Counted from the stretch's first letter, positions 45,603 to 54,402 are shown. The stretch is DNA of 64,000 bases from Planctomycetota bacterium (GCA_024278955.1 JAJRSE010000071.1:62001-126000), one strand, 5' to 3'. Program-made: numbers and translations. The notes: generated from the letters alone by a model not told the origin.

Positions 45603-46139
45603 TCACATCCCCACGGTTCGCTGAAAGTAAAGTGTCCCCAACTGCCGGTCCGCTCCTACTTCGATTAACGTAAACCCAACACACTCGCCTTCGCGCTCGT
45701 CCAAGTCGATCTGAAACTGGCGTAGCACAGTCGAAGCCGCCTCCTCGCCCTTCGCTTCTTTCGTCTTCGCTTCTTTCGTCTTCACTTCAATCGTACAGCC
45801 GATCGGTGTCGTCGAAAGTACTCGCCATGTGCCTGATACAGGTTCCGATCCATCGGAGAGCGACATCTCTAGATGCTCTCGGTCGACAAATTCGAAGCGG
45901 ACGCCCAAATCGTAGCTTTCCCAATCGGTCGCCATGGACCCAGTTGGCGAATTCGCCGTTACGGCTTCTCCGCCATATTTCTCGGCTTCCCTCTCGCTCC
46001 GCGCAGTCGCCGTATCGGGACGCCCCTCCCAACGGCCAAGCAACTTATTCGCCGCCTGCTGCTGGCAACCACTCGCGCCAGCCAGCATCAGCAACACGAT
46101 CGCGGCGCACCACGATCTGCCAAAGCATCGATAAACCAT
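45603..46139 (-). CDS. Small lipoprotein, unknown function
   Basis: A 178-residue lipoprotein: signal sequence AAIVLLMLAGASGC with the lipidated Cys about residue 25. The mature part starts like a lipocalin-type small domain (LLGRWEGRPD) with later strands (GVRFEFVDREHLEMSLSDG, SGTWRVL, QLGTLYFQRT). A KTKEA tandem repeat (from an 18-bp DNA repeat at about 45752-45787) interrupts the fold. An inverted form of the motif seen at 45428 starts at its stop codon. Not assigned to a family. Confidence 0.65.
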   Translation of the reverse strand: MVYRCFGRSWCAAIVLLMLAGASGCQQQAANKLLGRWEGRPDTATARSEREAEKYGGEAVTANSPTGSMATDWESYDLGVRFEFVDREHLEMSLSDGSEPVSGTWRVLSTTPIGCTIEVKTKEAKTKEAKGEEAASTVLRQFQIDLDEREGECVGFTLIEVGADRQLGTLYFQRTVGM

Positions 46140-46162
46140 AAAAACGCCGCTCTACTGGTAGA

Positions 46163-46186
46163 ATGTTTGATGTGGGATGTTTGATT
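46163..46186 (-). promoter_or_regulatory. 24-bp motif upstream of the 46139 lipoprotein gene
   Basis: Identical to 45428-45451, at nearly the same distance (24 bp) from the start codon. Confidence 0.4.
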
Positions 46187-46275
46187 TTTAATCTGAAAAT
46201 TGAGTTCACCCCTACGAAAACATCAACAATCCAACCCGCTATTGTACCGCAGCAATCCCCAAGAACCAGCCGGGA

Positions 46276-48678
46276 TTAATACGCCACCAGAGCGTCCCCT
46301 TCTGCGTCTACTTGCCACGGCAGCCATACCAGCATCACTCGATCGATCGAGGTATCGCTCTTCCGCAACGGCACTTCCAGCTTTTCCAGTTCCAGATTCT
46401 TTGGCTCTAAATCAAAATCGACCTGCTCCAAAGCGTTCTCCAGGTCCTCCTCAATCTCTTCCAAAGCAATCAACTTATCCTCCAGTCGCTCGGCTGCTCT
46501 CGACTGCTCGCCTCGCTCACGCATTGTCTGCCGCATCGAAGTCGACGACACCCCCCGACGCTTCGACCCACTCAAAAACATTTGCAACACTTTCCAAAGC
46601 ATTTCGGCCAACCGCATCCAGAACTGCGATTTCTGCTCGTCGGCCACCTGCTCTGCTTTCCGAACCGCCACTTTTGCGCGTTCTAGCCGCTTGGCAAACT
46701 TATCGCGAACCTTCTCCTTCTTTGCATCGCGTTCTTCCCGCGCTCGCTGCGTCATACGAATCCGAAAATCGGCCTCGTCTTCGCCTGACGCCGAAAATTC
46801 ATCCAACTCCTCACATCGCCACAAAACCAACTTTTCGGTCCGATACAGATGACTCTCCAACTCCTGGTTCCACCGCTTGTAGTTTTTCTCCTGTGCAAGT
46901 GCCGAAGCAAGATCGGCAAACTCCGCCCCTGGTTCAGGCTCCTCCTCCAGGGCCGGGCTATTTTCCAACACCAACGCCGAGTCCCACACCGGCTCTGGCA
47001 TCTCCCCGTGCACAGGCTGCAATACTTCGCAGTTTGGCCCCTCGTCTACCTCGTACGACGCCTTCACGTAATGCAACTTGCATTCGCCAAAAATCCCAGC
47101 CCGATACTCAAGTCGACTCCCCTCGGGTAACGGCTCCGCAAGCGGCCAAAACTTTTGAACGATACTCGAAGTAATCACCGGCCGCGCATTCGTTTTTACC
47201 ACTGCCTCTTTAGCCGCCGCCCCCTCTGCTTGCGGTTTCGCCGCCACTTCCGCAGCCAACGCTGCCTTACGATCTGCCATCACGTCGCGAATTTGGTCGC
47301 GCGTCATTGGTCCGCGCAGGTACGACATGGCCCAGCGAGTATGAAAAATCCGAGGGTGGTTATCATGTACGTTGTTCATCAAAAACACTCGGCTGCCGAG
47401 CCCGGCCAACGTCGCTTCCATCTGTGATTTATTGAAGCTCGACCCGGCCTGCGCCGACGCGCCTTCGAGCCCTTCCAGCACGCGAGCCTTGTCCCGCTCG
47501 GTCTGAAGTCGTCCCAAAAACCAAGTCCCGCAGTTCGACAAACCTTTGTAATCCAAATCAACCGGGTTCTGCGTCGCCAGCACGACGCCCAACCCATACG
47601 CCCGAGCTTGCTTGAGCAGCGTCAACATCGGTTTCTTACTGGGCGGGTTCGCCGTCGGCGGAAAGTAGCCAAACACTTCGTCCATATAAAGCAACGCCCG
47701 CAAACTGCCCGTCCCCGGCTGGCTGCGCATCCAGCTCACCACTTCGTTGAGCAAAATCGTCACAAAAAACATCCGCTCGGCTTCGCTCAAATGCGCGATC
47801 GAAAGAATCGACAGCCGCGGCTTACCGGTCTCGGTATAGAGCAGCCGTTTTACGTCGAGCGGTTCGCCCTCAAGCCAACTCGCAAACGAAGGCGAAGCCA
47901 GCAGATTGTTCAACTTCATCCCCAGCGCCAACCGATCTTTGGCCGGATAAAAAGTTTCCAGATCGACCACGCCCACTTTCTTAAACGGCGGGTCTTGGAT
48001 CTCATGAATAAGACTCGGCAGATCCAAACTCCGCCCCTCACGCCACGCTCGATCAAGCACATTCGACAGAAAGATATGCTCTCGGCTCTGTACCGGGTCG
48101 GCATCGATGCCCAGCAACGCCAGCACACCCGAGGTGGTCGATTGCACCCGATCGCGAAACGCGTCGCGATCGTCAATCACCTGCTGAGACGGCGCATTGA
48201 ACGACTTGAGCACAGTCAGCGGGATACCCGCCGAACTGCCCGGCGTGTAAATGGTCTTCTCGACCGAATCGTTGTAGCGCCGAATCCGCTCGCCATCCTG
48301 CCCCCAATCGGCAAGCCCATTTTTCCAAAGCGTCGCCGTCTGTTCGGCCAATTCCTCGGGAGTGATGCCCTTGCGACTGGCCGCACCCGGATCGACCCAA
48401 GGCGCAAAATCCTTGGGACGAAGCTCAGGAAACGTGAGCAGCAGATTGCCCAGGTCGCCCTTTGGGTCAATTGCAATCACCGGCACCCCGTCGAGCCCCG
48501 CCTCTTCGATCAACGACAAGCAGAGCCCCGTCTTGCCGCTGCCGGTCATCCCCACGCAAACCGCATGGGTGGTCAAATTTTTGCTGTCATAAAGGGTCGA
48601 CTGCGGCGACACCTCGCCTGCCGCCAAGTCGTATTTGCGCCCCAAATAAAACGCCCCTGGATTTTCAATGTCTTTCAT
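46276..48678 (-). CDS. HerA/FtsK-like ATPase with coiled coil
   Basis: An 800-residue ATPase. Walker A GMTGSGKT (about residue 44-51), Walker B-like IAIDPKGDLGNLL, and LLYMDEVFGYFPP near 330; arginine-finger-type region with ATQNPVDLDYKGLSN. The C-terminal 200 residues hold a long charged coiled coil (VRDKFAKRLERAKVAVRKAE, then LEEIEEDLENALEQ). It resembles TraG/HerA-type DNA pumps of unknown role in planctomycetes. A hairpin repeat lies directly upstream. Confidence 0.78.
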   Translation of the reverse strand: MKDIENPGAFYLGRKYDLAAGEVSPQSTLYDSKNLTTHAVCVGMTGSGKTGLCLSLIEEAGLDGVPVIAIDPKGDLGNLLLTFPELRPKDFAPWVDPGAASRKGITPEELAEQTATLWKNGLADWGQDGERIRRYNDSVEKTIYTPGSSAGIPLTVLKSFNAPSQQVIDDRDAFRDRVQSTTSGVLALLGIDADPVQSREHIFLSNVLDRAWREGRSLDLPSLIHEIQDPPFKKVGVVDLETFYPAKDRLALGMKLNNLLASPSFASWLEGEPLDVKRLLYTETGKPRLSILSIAHLSEAERMFFVTILLNEVVSWMRSQPGTGSLRALLYMDEVFGYFPPTANPPSKKPMLTLLKQARAYGLGVVLATQNPVDLDYKGLSNCGTWFLGRLQTERDKARVLEGLEGASAQAGSSFNKSQMEATLAGLGSRVFLMNNVHDNHPRIFHTRWAMSYLRGPMTRDQIRDVMADRKAALAAEVAAKPQAEGAAAKEAVVKTNARPVITSSIVQKFWPLAEPLPEGSRLEYRAGIFGECKLHYVKASYEVDEGPNCEVLQPVHGEMPEPVWDSALVLENSPALEEEPEPGAEFADLASALAQEKNYKRWNQELESHLYRTEKLVLWRCEELDEFSASGEDEADFRIRMTQRAREERDAKKEKVRDKFAKRLERAKVAVRKAEQVADEQKSQFWMRLAEMLWKVLQMFLSGSKRRGVSSTSMRQTMRERGEQSRAAERLEDKLIALEEIEEDLENALEQVDFDLEPKNLELEKLEVPLRKSDTSIDRVMLVWLPWQVDAEGDALVAY

Positions 48679-48718
48679 AGTTCCTGCTACTCAAATGAAA
48701 ACGATGCGCCATTCAAAA

Positions 48719-48740
48719 CCCAGGGATTGCAATCCTTGGG
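48719..48740. terminator. GGATTGCAATCC hairpin upstream of the HerA-like gene
   Basis: CCCAGGGATTGCAATCCTTGGG: palindrome of the same family as 13220-13241, 10 bp past the stop of the DUF2780 gene on the minus strand. It probably ends the toxin-antitoxin/DUF2780 transcript. Confidence 0.65.
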
Positions 48741-48749
48741 CTTGGCATT

Positions 48750-49127
48750 CTACCGAAACGCCCCCCCCAGCGACTCCCCTACTCTCTCGCCCCCCTTCTC
48801 ACGGAAGTACCTCAACAACACCTCCACAAATTTCCTCAACTGCAACTCCTCAAGCCCCAAACGCCCAAACGCCTCGACCAATACATACAAACAGCCCACT
48901 CCGCCAAATAGACGGCTAAGATATGCCCGTACGGGCTGCGGCACGGCAATCTCGCCGCGTGGTGCCTTGCCGATGATATCCGAAATCGCAGGGATCGAAT
49001 CGGCCACCGCGACAAACGGCTCGCAGCCAAGCTGCCGCTGAGCAAACCCAAGCAGCAGCCCAGCCCCTCCTTCGGCCTGCTGCCGCGTCACGCCCAAATC
49101 TTTCATCAACCGTTCAATCAAATTCAC
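48750..49127 (-). CDS. DUF2780 family protein
   Basis: A 125-residue protein matching the DUF2780 (VcgC/VcgE) layout: DLGVTRQQAEGGAGLLLGFA, ADSIPAISDIIGKAP, FGRLGLEELQLRKFVEVLL, EKGGERVGESL. The role is unknown. The start is set at GTG 49127 because GGAGG lies 8 bp upstream; a TTG one codon earlier is also possible, and TTG 49151 is before the ribosome site. It follows the toxin gene (stop at 49148), so the three genes probably share a transcript. Confidence 0.72.
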   Translation of the reverse strand: MNLIERLMKDLGVTRQQAEGGAGLLLGFAQRQLGCEPFVAVADSIPAISDIIGKAPRGEIAVPQPVRAYLSRLFGGVGCLYVLVEAFGRLGLEELQLRKFVEVLLRYFREKGGERVGESLGGAFR

Positions 49128-49147
49128 CAAGAAAACCTCCGTGCTTA

Positions 49148-49438
49148 TCAACGACTTTTCCAGTACCCTGGCTTCCGCGCAGTATGAGCTATCGCAATGA
49201 CTACCAGATGATTCTTATGCTGGCGATAGAGCACCTGAAAAGGAAAGTTGCGCATCAGATAAAACCGATGCCGCTTATCGTATCGTGGAAACCGCTCGGG
49301 ATCCGATGCAATAAGCTGCAATGTGCGATCCAACTCCACATCAAAACGATTTGCTACTTCCACGCTTCGCTCTGCATACCATGACAAGGCTTCCGAATAC
49401 TCCAACTCAGCCGCCGAGCAAACGACTAGGTCAATCAT
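49148..49438 (-). CDS. ParE/RelE-family toxin
   Basis: A 96-residue toxin of the ParE/RelE superfamily: EYSEALSWYAERSVEVANRF, then FPRYDKRHRFYLMRNFPFQV and a late VIAIAHTARKPGYW. The final strand with H/R and Y matches the family. It overlaps the upstream antitoxin gene by 8 bp, the usual antitoxin-first order. Whether it is an mRNA interferase (RelE) or gyrase poison (ParE) cannot be read here. Confidence 0.85.
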   Translation of the reverse strand: MIDLVVCSAAELEYSEALSWYAERSVEVANRFDVELDRTLQLIASDPERFPRYDKRHRFYLMRNFPFQVLYRQHKNHLVVIAIAHTARKPGYWKSR

Positions 49439-49667
49439 CGAGCCCAGCCTTGCGCCGCGATCGCTGACGAACTTCCGACCACGGGGCCGCGGTCATATCG
49501 CCCGCGTCGTAAGCCGCGCTGCGCCGATCGGCTTCGGCAACCCAATCGTCCGCAGGAGGTGCCCAGTCTTCGGGAGAAACAGCTCCCCAAAGCGCAGAAA
49601 GCAACCGAGCCCGATCCGCAACCGGTAATGCTTGCGCCGCATCCAAAATCTCCTGCACCGTAGACAT
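49431..49667 (-). CDS. Addiction-module antitoxin (short acidic helical type)
   Basis: A 78-residue protein of the putative addiction module component family: EILDAAQALPVADRARLLSALW near the N-terminus, acidic C-terminal half. It overlaps the toxin start by 8 bp. It would bind and neutralise the ParE/RelE toxin at 49148. It has no obvious DNA-binding domain. Confidence 0.82.
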   Translation of the reverse strand: MSTVQEILDAAQALPVADRARLLSALWGAVSPEDWAPPADDWVAEADRRSAAYDAGDMTAAPWSEVRQRSRRKAGLDD

Positions 49668-49810
49668 ACAAATATTCTACCTGATAGGGCCTCCTCAAGC
49701 CAAGCGGAATCAGTCCAATAAATCCTTCGCACAAGTTACCCTATCCACAAATCACCGGTATACTCAATCTACTTCAAAGCAAACCGATTCGCCCACACGG
49801 AGGTTTAGCC

Positions 49811-51193
49811 ATGCTCACCCGCTCTCTTTTGTCGTCGTCGCTCTCGCTGACAATTATTCTCTCGCTCCCGCTCTTTGTTCACGCTGAAGAAGTTGTTCAC
49901 GCTGAAGAAGCAACCAACTGGCCCCAGTTCCGTGGCCCGCTAAGCGATGGTGTCTCCCATGCCAAGCAGCTACCCGACACCTGGGACACTTCGCGCAACG
50001 TCCTTTGGCGAGCCGAAACCCCCGGTCGCGGTTGGTCGTCGCCCGTCGTATGGGGCGATCGCATTTTTCTTACGACGGTCGTCCGAACCGAACAAGGCGA
50101 GGAAGCCAAGAAGGGCCTCTACTTCGGTGGCAACCGCCCCAAACCGCCTGCCGACGTGCATCAGTGGCGCGTCCTCTGTCTCGACTTAAAAACGGGCGAC
50201 GTGCTTTGGAATTATCTGGCCTACGAAGGGGCCCCCTCGACCGCAACTCATCTTAAAAACAGCTTCGCCTCGGAGACTCCCGTCGTCGATGGCGAGCGGC
50301 TTTACGCTTACTTCGGCAACCTGGGCGTCTACTGTCTCGACCACGAGGGCAAGCTACTTTGGGATAAGAAAGTCGAGCCTCACAAAATGCAACTCGGCTG
50401 GGGAACGGCCGCTTCGCCCGCCTTGCACGACGACACTCTTTACCTCGTCAACGACAACGAGCAGTCGTCCTACCTCATGGCACTCGATGCCGCGACCGGC
50501 AAAGAAAAATGGACCGCCCCCCGCGACGAGAAAAGCAACTGGTCGACCCCTTTCGTTTGGGTCAACGACCAACGCACCGAAATTATCACCACCGGCAACC
50601 TTGTCCGCTCCTACGACACCGCAGGCGAACTGCTCTGGCAACTCGGCAATAACTCCTCGATCGTCATCCCTACCCCCTTTGCCACCGATGGCTTGCTCTA
50701 CGTTGCCAGTGGCTACGTGCTTAGTCTCAGCAAGCCGATCTACGCCATCCGTCCCGGTGCCACCGGCGATATCACGCTCGACACGGGCGAATCTGCGAAC
50801 GACAGCATCCAGTGGGCTCAACCCGCCGCAGCGCCCTACAACACCTCGCCGTTGGTCTACGAGGGCCGCGTCTACGTGCTGCTCGACCAAGGCTTTTTTG
50901 TTTGTTACGACGCGGCCACCGGCGAGATGATTTACAAACGCCAACGACTCCCCAAAGGCCGCGCCTTCACCTCAAGCCCTTGGGCTCACGACGGAAAAAT
51001 CTTCTGCCTCAACGAATACGGCACCACGTTTGTTATCAAAGCCGGCCCCGATTTTGAAATCCTCCACACCAACTCCCTCGACCCCGACGCCATGTGCATG
51101 GCCACCCCTGCGATCGCCGGCAACCAGCTCCTCATTCGAACCGAAACGGCCCTCTACTGCCTCCAAGAAGGGGCAACGCTCGAAGAAAAATAA
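49811..51193 (+). CDS. Secreted PQQ-type beta-propeller protein
   Basis: A 460-residue exported protein with a signal peptide (LSLTIILSLPLFVHA). The repeats are of the PQQ/BamB-like propeller type: NWPQFRGPLSDGVSHAKQLP, WSSPVVWGDRIFLTTVV, LYAYFGNLGVYCLDHEGKLLW, YLMALDAATGKEKW, VCYDAATGEMIYKRQRLPKG. Such proteins are abundant in planctomycetes; the ligand is not known. A perfect GGAGG ribosome site lies 8 bp upstream of the ATG. The motif VHAEE is doubled at the cleavage site by an 18-bp repeat. It ends 25 bp before a TAG-bordered repeat. Confidence 0.85.
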   Translation: MLTRSLLSSSLSLTIILSLPLFVHAEEVVHAEEATNWPQFRGPLSDGVSHAKQLPDTWDTSRNVLWRAETPGRGWSSPVVWGDRIFLTTVVRTEQGEEAKKGLYFGGNRPKPPADVHQWRVLCLDLKTGDVLWNYLAYEGAPSTATHLKNSFASETPVVDGERLYAYFGNLGVYCLDHEGKLLWDKKVEPHKMQLGWGTAASPALHDDTLYLVNDNEQSSYLMALDAATGKEKWTAPRDEKSNWSTPFVWVNDQRTEIITTGNLVRSYDTAGELLWQLGNNSSIVIPTPFATDGLLYVASGYVLSLSKPIYAIRPGATGDITLDTGESANDSIQWAQPAAAPYNTSPLVYEGRVYVLLDQGFFVCYDAATGEMIYKRQRLPKGRAFTSSPWAHDGKIFCLNEYGTTFVIKAGPDFEILHTNSLDPDAMCMATPAIAGNQLLIRTETALYCLQEGATLEEK

Positions 51194-51218
51194 TCGGAGG
51201 CAACGCAACATCTAGAGC

Positions 51219-51305
51219 AAATCTCAGGCGGGTGTTCCGCTCGTAGCAGGGTTTGACACTGAAACGCCAGCTGGCGACCGGAACACGTCCGTGCGACACG
51301 CACTA
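51219..51305. repeat. TAG-bordered dispersed repeat, copy A
   Basis: On the minus strand it reads TAGTGCGTGTCGCACGGACG then TGTTCC, GCCAGCTGGCG and ends in CGGGTGTTCC... Its TAG is the stop codon of the universal stress protein gene. Similar copies: 2443, 52173, 54131. Confidence 0.75.
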
Positions 51306-51740
51306 ATCTCGCAAAACCAACACGGGGCAATGGGCCAGCCTCACTACCCGCTCGGCCACCGAGCCGATCATCATTCGCATCAAACCCGTTCGTCCATGCG
51401 ACGGCAGCACGATTAGCTCGCACCCGTGGTCTTGGGCATAACGAGTGATCTCGTCCGCCGGGCTGCCAAACGCCACCTCAAACTTGACCCCATCGTACTT
51501 CGGGTCGGCAAATCGCTCTCGAAACATCTTGCCAAGATGCCCCGTCCGGTCGGTGTTGCTCACCACATTCCAGGCAACAGCCGGGTCGCCTACCGAGAAT
51601 GTTTCCATTGGCAGCGCCACATGCAGCACTGTTAGCTGGGCAGAGTCTTTGACCAACTCCAAAGCGTAATCGACCGCCTCATGGGCCTGCTCCGAAAAAT
51701 CGCTAGGGACAAGCACTGATTCGCAACTTAGCTTTACCAT
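51303..51740 (-). CDS. Universal stress protein
   Basis: A 145-residue UspA-type protein. The N-terminal strand [19 protein letters not shown] and the C-terminal ATP-binding pattern (GRTG then [18 protein letters not shown], i.e. G-2x-G-9x-G-S) indicate an ATP-binding member. It has an AAGGAG ribosome site. Its stop is the TAG that starts a dispersed repeat (51219-51305). The neighbouring BON, globin-coupled and hemerythrin genes suggest a stress/oxygen group. Confidence 0.9.
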   Translation of the reverse strand: MVKLSCESVLVPSDFSEQAHEAVDYALELVKDSAQLTVLHVALPMETFSVGDPAVAWNVVSNTDRTGHLGKMFRERFADPKYDGVKFEVAFGSPADEITRYAQDHGCELIVLPSHGRTGLMRMMIGSVAERVVRLAHCPVLVLRD

Positions 51741-51776
51741 GATAGTTGCTCCTTATGCGTAAAGGTTTCGGTTTTC

Positions 51777-52118
51777 CTACGGCTCTCGCCGACCAATTTC
51801 CTCCGGCATCCTGCTTTTGACACTACTAACACTACTAAGCCCCGTCGCCGACACAACATCCACTCGATTCTCGATCTGCCGAACCCCCGGAAGCCCCCGA
51901 AGCACCGTTTGCAACACCTGCTTCAGATAAAAAGAAGGCAACCGACCAGCCAGCACTAAACGCCCTTTCTCGTACCCGATGTCAATCGAATCGCAGTGAC
52001 AGCGAAAATGATCGCTGTTGTCCAACTGGACACGGGCCTGTGAAACCACTCGGTTCGCCATGACTTCTTTCTTCAATCTGGCATCCTTGGACAACGTTTC
52101 TTCCCTCAAATCCAACAT
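51777..52118 (-). CDS. BON-domain-like small protein
   Basis: A 113-residue protein. The C-terminal ~80 residues follow a BON-type pattern (IDIGYEKGRLVLAGRLPSFYLKQ, LRGLPGVRQIENRVDVV), usually linked to membrane or phospholipid binding under osmotic stress. No signal peptide is seen. The ATG at 52118 is preceded by GGGGTG; a start at 52142 would add 8 residues. It is probably transcribed with, or parallel to, the universal stress protein gene. Confidence 0.65.
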   Translation of the reverse strand: MLDLREETLSKDARLKKEVMANRVVSQARVQLDNSDHFRCHCDSIDIGYEKGRLVLAGRLPSFYLKQVLQTVLRGLPGVRQIENRVDVVSATGLSSVSSVKSRMPEEIGRREP

Positions 52119-52666
52119 GGCTATCACCCCTATCCTACGCAACTTCTAAAAACTACTGGCAACAAAGGCAAGTCTCAGGCGGGTGTTCTACCCGCAGCAC
52201 GGTTTGACACTGAAATGCCAGTTGGCGACCGGAACACGTCCGTGCGACACGCACTAGAAGAGGGAGCAAAAACCAGACCAAAAGCAAAGCGAAGACGCCT
52301 TTAGTTTTTTCATGCCCATTCGCCCTGTCGCCAAACCTTAGCGGAAGCAACTAGGCGGCCACGAATGGCAAAAGGGCCCCGTCACAAAAAACAAAAGAAC
52401 GTCTCTCGAAACTCTCGCTGGCGTGCCACCCCGCACACTGAAAGCACAATCCGCACAGCAAACGAAAAAGCTAAGCGTCCTCTCCGCGATGAGTGCTGAG
52501 AAGATTACCAACTCTCCGGCGAGCTGGTACGTTTCGCTCTTGGCGAACTTGGCGGTTCAAAATACCGACTTTGTAATTGCTCTGAATAACCAACTCAAGC
52601 CTCTTGGAGCCACCTAGCAAACGTGCTAAAAAGCAGTTGGAGAACATCCTAATCAGGTGTCGCATC
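52119..52666. other. Divergent spacer upstream of the globin-coupled activator
   Basis: About 550 bp with a TAG-bordered repeat (52173-52256) and otherwise no gene I can support. I searched by eye for -24/-12 elements toward either side and found no good match. Confidence 0.45.
52173..52256. repeat. TAG-bordered dispersed repeat, copy B
   Basis: Minus-strand TAGTGCGTGTCGCACGGACG start and CGGGTGTTC end match copy A over nearly the whole length. Here it is intergenic and not at a stop codon. Confidence 0.75.
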
Positions 52667-54133
52667 ATGACGCTGGAGCTAACTCAGAAATATGTCGAAT
52701 TGCAAAGGTACGTCGGCTGGACTGACGACGACCGGCACCGGGTTGTCTCCGTCCGAGACCTCCTGCTAGCGCACGCCGATCCTGTCATCGACGATTTTTA
52801 CGACGAAATTCAACGTCATCCCCAGACTGCCCAAATGGTTTCCGGGGGGCAGCAGCAAATCGATCGCCTTAAAACGACCCTTCGCCAATGGCTCCGGCAA
52901 CTCCTGACTGGACCCTACGATCACGATTTCGTTGCCCTCCGCTCCAACGTGGGTCGCCGCCATGTGGCAATTGGCTTAGAGCAAGTCTATGTCAGCGCCG
53001 CCCTATCGCGACTGCGTCAAGGACTCTGCCAGCAGCTGCACGACCACTGGGAAAAATCGCCTGAGGAACTACGCAGCACGATCGAATCGCTCGATAAACT
53101 CCTCGATCTTGATCTTGCTATTATCAATGACGCCTACCAGACCGAGTATTTCGCGACCCACGAAAAGCTAAGCAAAGAGAATCTCCAGCTTAGGGTAGCG
53201 CTCCAGCGTGAACAAAAGTGCTCTGAAATCGTCGGCAAGTCGGAGTCGATGCAGGAAGTTTATCGATTGATCGAACGCATCGGGCCCACCAACAAACCGA
53301 TCCTTATCCAGGGCGAAAGCGGCACCGGCAAAGAATTGGTCGTCAAATCCTTACACCAAGTCAGTATGGTTGCGGACAAACCAATTGTCATTATCAACTG
53401 TGCTGCCTTGCCTGAATCACTTCTCGAAAGCGAGCTCTTCGGACACGAAAAAGGAGCTTTCACCGGTGCCATTACCAGTAAACCAGGCCTATTTGAAGTT
53501 GCCGACCGTGGCACACTCTTTATCGACGAAATCGGTGAGTTAGCTCTTGGCCTGCAAGCAAAACTGCTCCGCGTACTAGAAGACGGTTCGCTCCGCCGCG
53601 TCGGTTCGGTAAAACAACGTCACGTTAATGTCCGGCTTATCGCCGCCACCAACCGCGACCTGGCCAAAGAAGTCGCCGAAGGACGCTTTCGCGAAGATCT
53701 GTTCTACCGAATCAACGTCCTCACCATTGTCTTACCCCCCCTGCGGGAAAGACCGGGCGACATTCCACTCCTGCTCGAACACTTTGCCGGCGAAGACTGG
53801 CAATGGGATGAAGACCTCCTCAACGTGCTCGAAAATTACAGCTGGCCTGGCAACGTGCGCCAACTGATCAACGCGATTGATCGCGCCAAAACCTTAGCCG
53901 TCGACGAACGCCTCTTGCCCCAAAACTTACCGCCCGAGTTGCTACGCAGTAGCCGAGAAGCAGCCCATCGACCTCTCAGCCAAAACGCCGACCTCGAAAC
54001 TATCAACCGCCACCACATTGCCGAAACCTTTCACCGACTTCATGGCAACAAGACTCGCACAGCCAGGGCGTTAGGAATCAGCCGGCGTACTCTCTATCGT
54101 CTGCTAGAAAAACACGCCATTGAAGCCGAATAG
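52667..54133 (+). CDS. Globin-coupled (protoglobin) sigma-54 activator
   Basis: A 488-residue bacterial enhancer-binding protein. Residues about 1-165 match the protoglobin/globin-coupled-sensor fold: YVGWTDDDRHRV, the conserved HPQTAQM, and RRHVAIGLEQVYV with proximal His99, so it should bind haem and sense O2, NO or CO. Residues about 190-420: AAA+ sigma-54 domain with GESGTGKE (216-223), GAFTGA (263-268), Walker B GTLFIDEIGEL. C-terminus: Fis-type HTH (NKTRTARALGISRRTLYRLL). ATG 52667 has AGGTG upstream; an in-frame ATG at 52604 adds 21 residues. Its stop TAG starts a dispersed repeat. A sigma-54 promoter and hemerythrin gene follow. Confidence 0.87.
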   Translation: MTLELTQKYVELQRYVGWTDDDRHRVVSVRDLLLAHADPVIDDFYDEIQRHPQTAQMVSGGQQQIDRLKTTLRQWLRQLLTGPYDHDFVALRSNVGRRHVAIGLEQVYVSAALSRLRQGLCQQLHDHWEKSPEELRSTIESLDKLLDLDLAIINDAYQTEYFATHEKLSKENLQLRVALQREQKCSEIVGKSESMQEVYRLIERIGPTNKPILIQGESGTGKELVVKSLHQVSMVADKPIVIINCAALPESLLESELFGHEKGAFTGAITSKPGLFEVADRGTLFIDEIGELALGLQAKLLRVLEDGSLRRVGSVKQRHVNVRLIAATNRDLAKEVAEGRFREDLFYRINVLTIVLPPLRERPGDIPLLLEHFAGEDWQWDEDLLNVLENYSWPGNVRQLINAIDRAKTLAVDERLLPQNLPPELLRSSREAAHRPLSQNADLETINRHHIAETFHRLHGNKTRTARALGISRRTLYRLLEKHAIEAE

Positions 54134-54195
54134 TGCGTGTCGCCCGGACGTGTTCCAGCCGCCGCACTCGCTTTCCAGCGTCAAACCGTGCGGTT
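54131..54195 (+). repeat. TAG-bordered dispersed repeat, copy C
   Basis: TAGTGCGTGTCGCCCGGACG then TGTTCC; its TAG is the stop codon of the globin-coupled activator. The distal half is more diverged than copies A and B. Confidence 0.65.
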
Positions 54196-54302
54196 TGAAT
54201 CAAAACTGTGCGAACCTGCACATTTTGAGTGCCTGCTATCTGAAATCGAGTTCTCAAAAAAACCGTGGCGAGAACAAGCTCAGCGATTGCAATTCCAGGG
54301 TT

Positions 54303-54320
54303 CTCTGAACGGGTTCAGAG
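54303..54320 (+). promoter_or_regulatory. Perfect dyad, possible activator site
   Basis: CTCTGAAC-GG-GTTCAGAG: 8-bp perfect inverted repeat with a 2-bp centre. It is centred about 72 bp upstream of the start of transcription predicted from the sigma-54 element, a normal place for an enhancer-binding protein. It may also be a part of the neighbouring repeat. Confidence 0.4.
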
Positions 54321-54356
54321 GAACACCTCTTCACGCAGTTACCACCGAGAAGACCC

Positions 54357-54372
54357 TGGCACCCCGTTTGCA
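54357..54372 (+). promoter_or_regulatory. Sigma-54 (-24/-12) promoter of the hemerythrin gene
   Basis: TGGCAC-CCCGT-TTGCA: an exact match to the consensus TGGCAC-N5-TTGCW. Transcription would start near 54383, leaving a leader of about 258 bases before the hemerythrin ATG at 54641. The only downstream gene on this strand is the hemerythrin gene. Confidence 0.7.
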
Positions 54373-54402
54373 CAACGGACTTACGTACTTATAAGGCTAG
54401 GT

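Noticed and set aside
46200-47174. 324-codon plus-strand frame
   Set aside because: Proline/serine/threonine-rich shadow of the HerA-like gene.
47608-49041. 477-codon plus-strand frame
   Set aside because: Antisense shadow of the HerA-like ATPase gene, with basic, motif-free protein.
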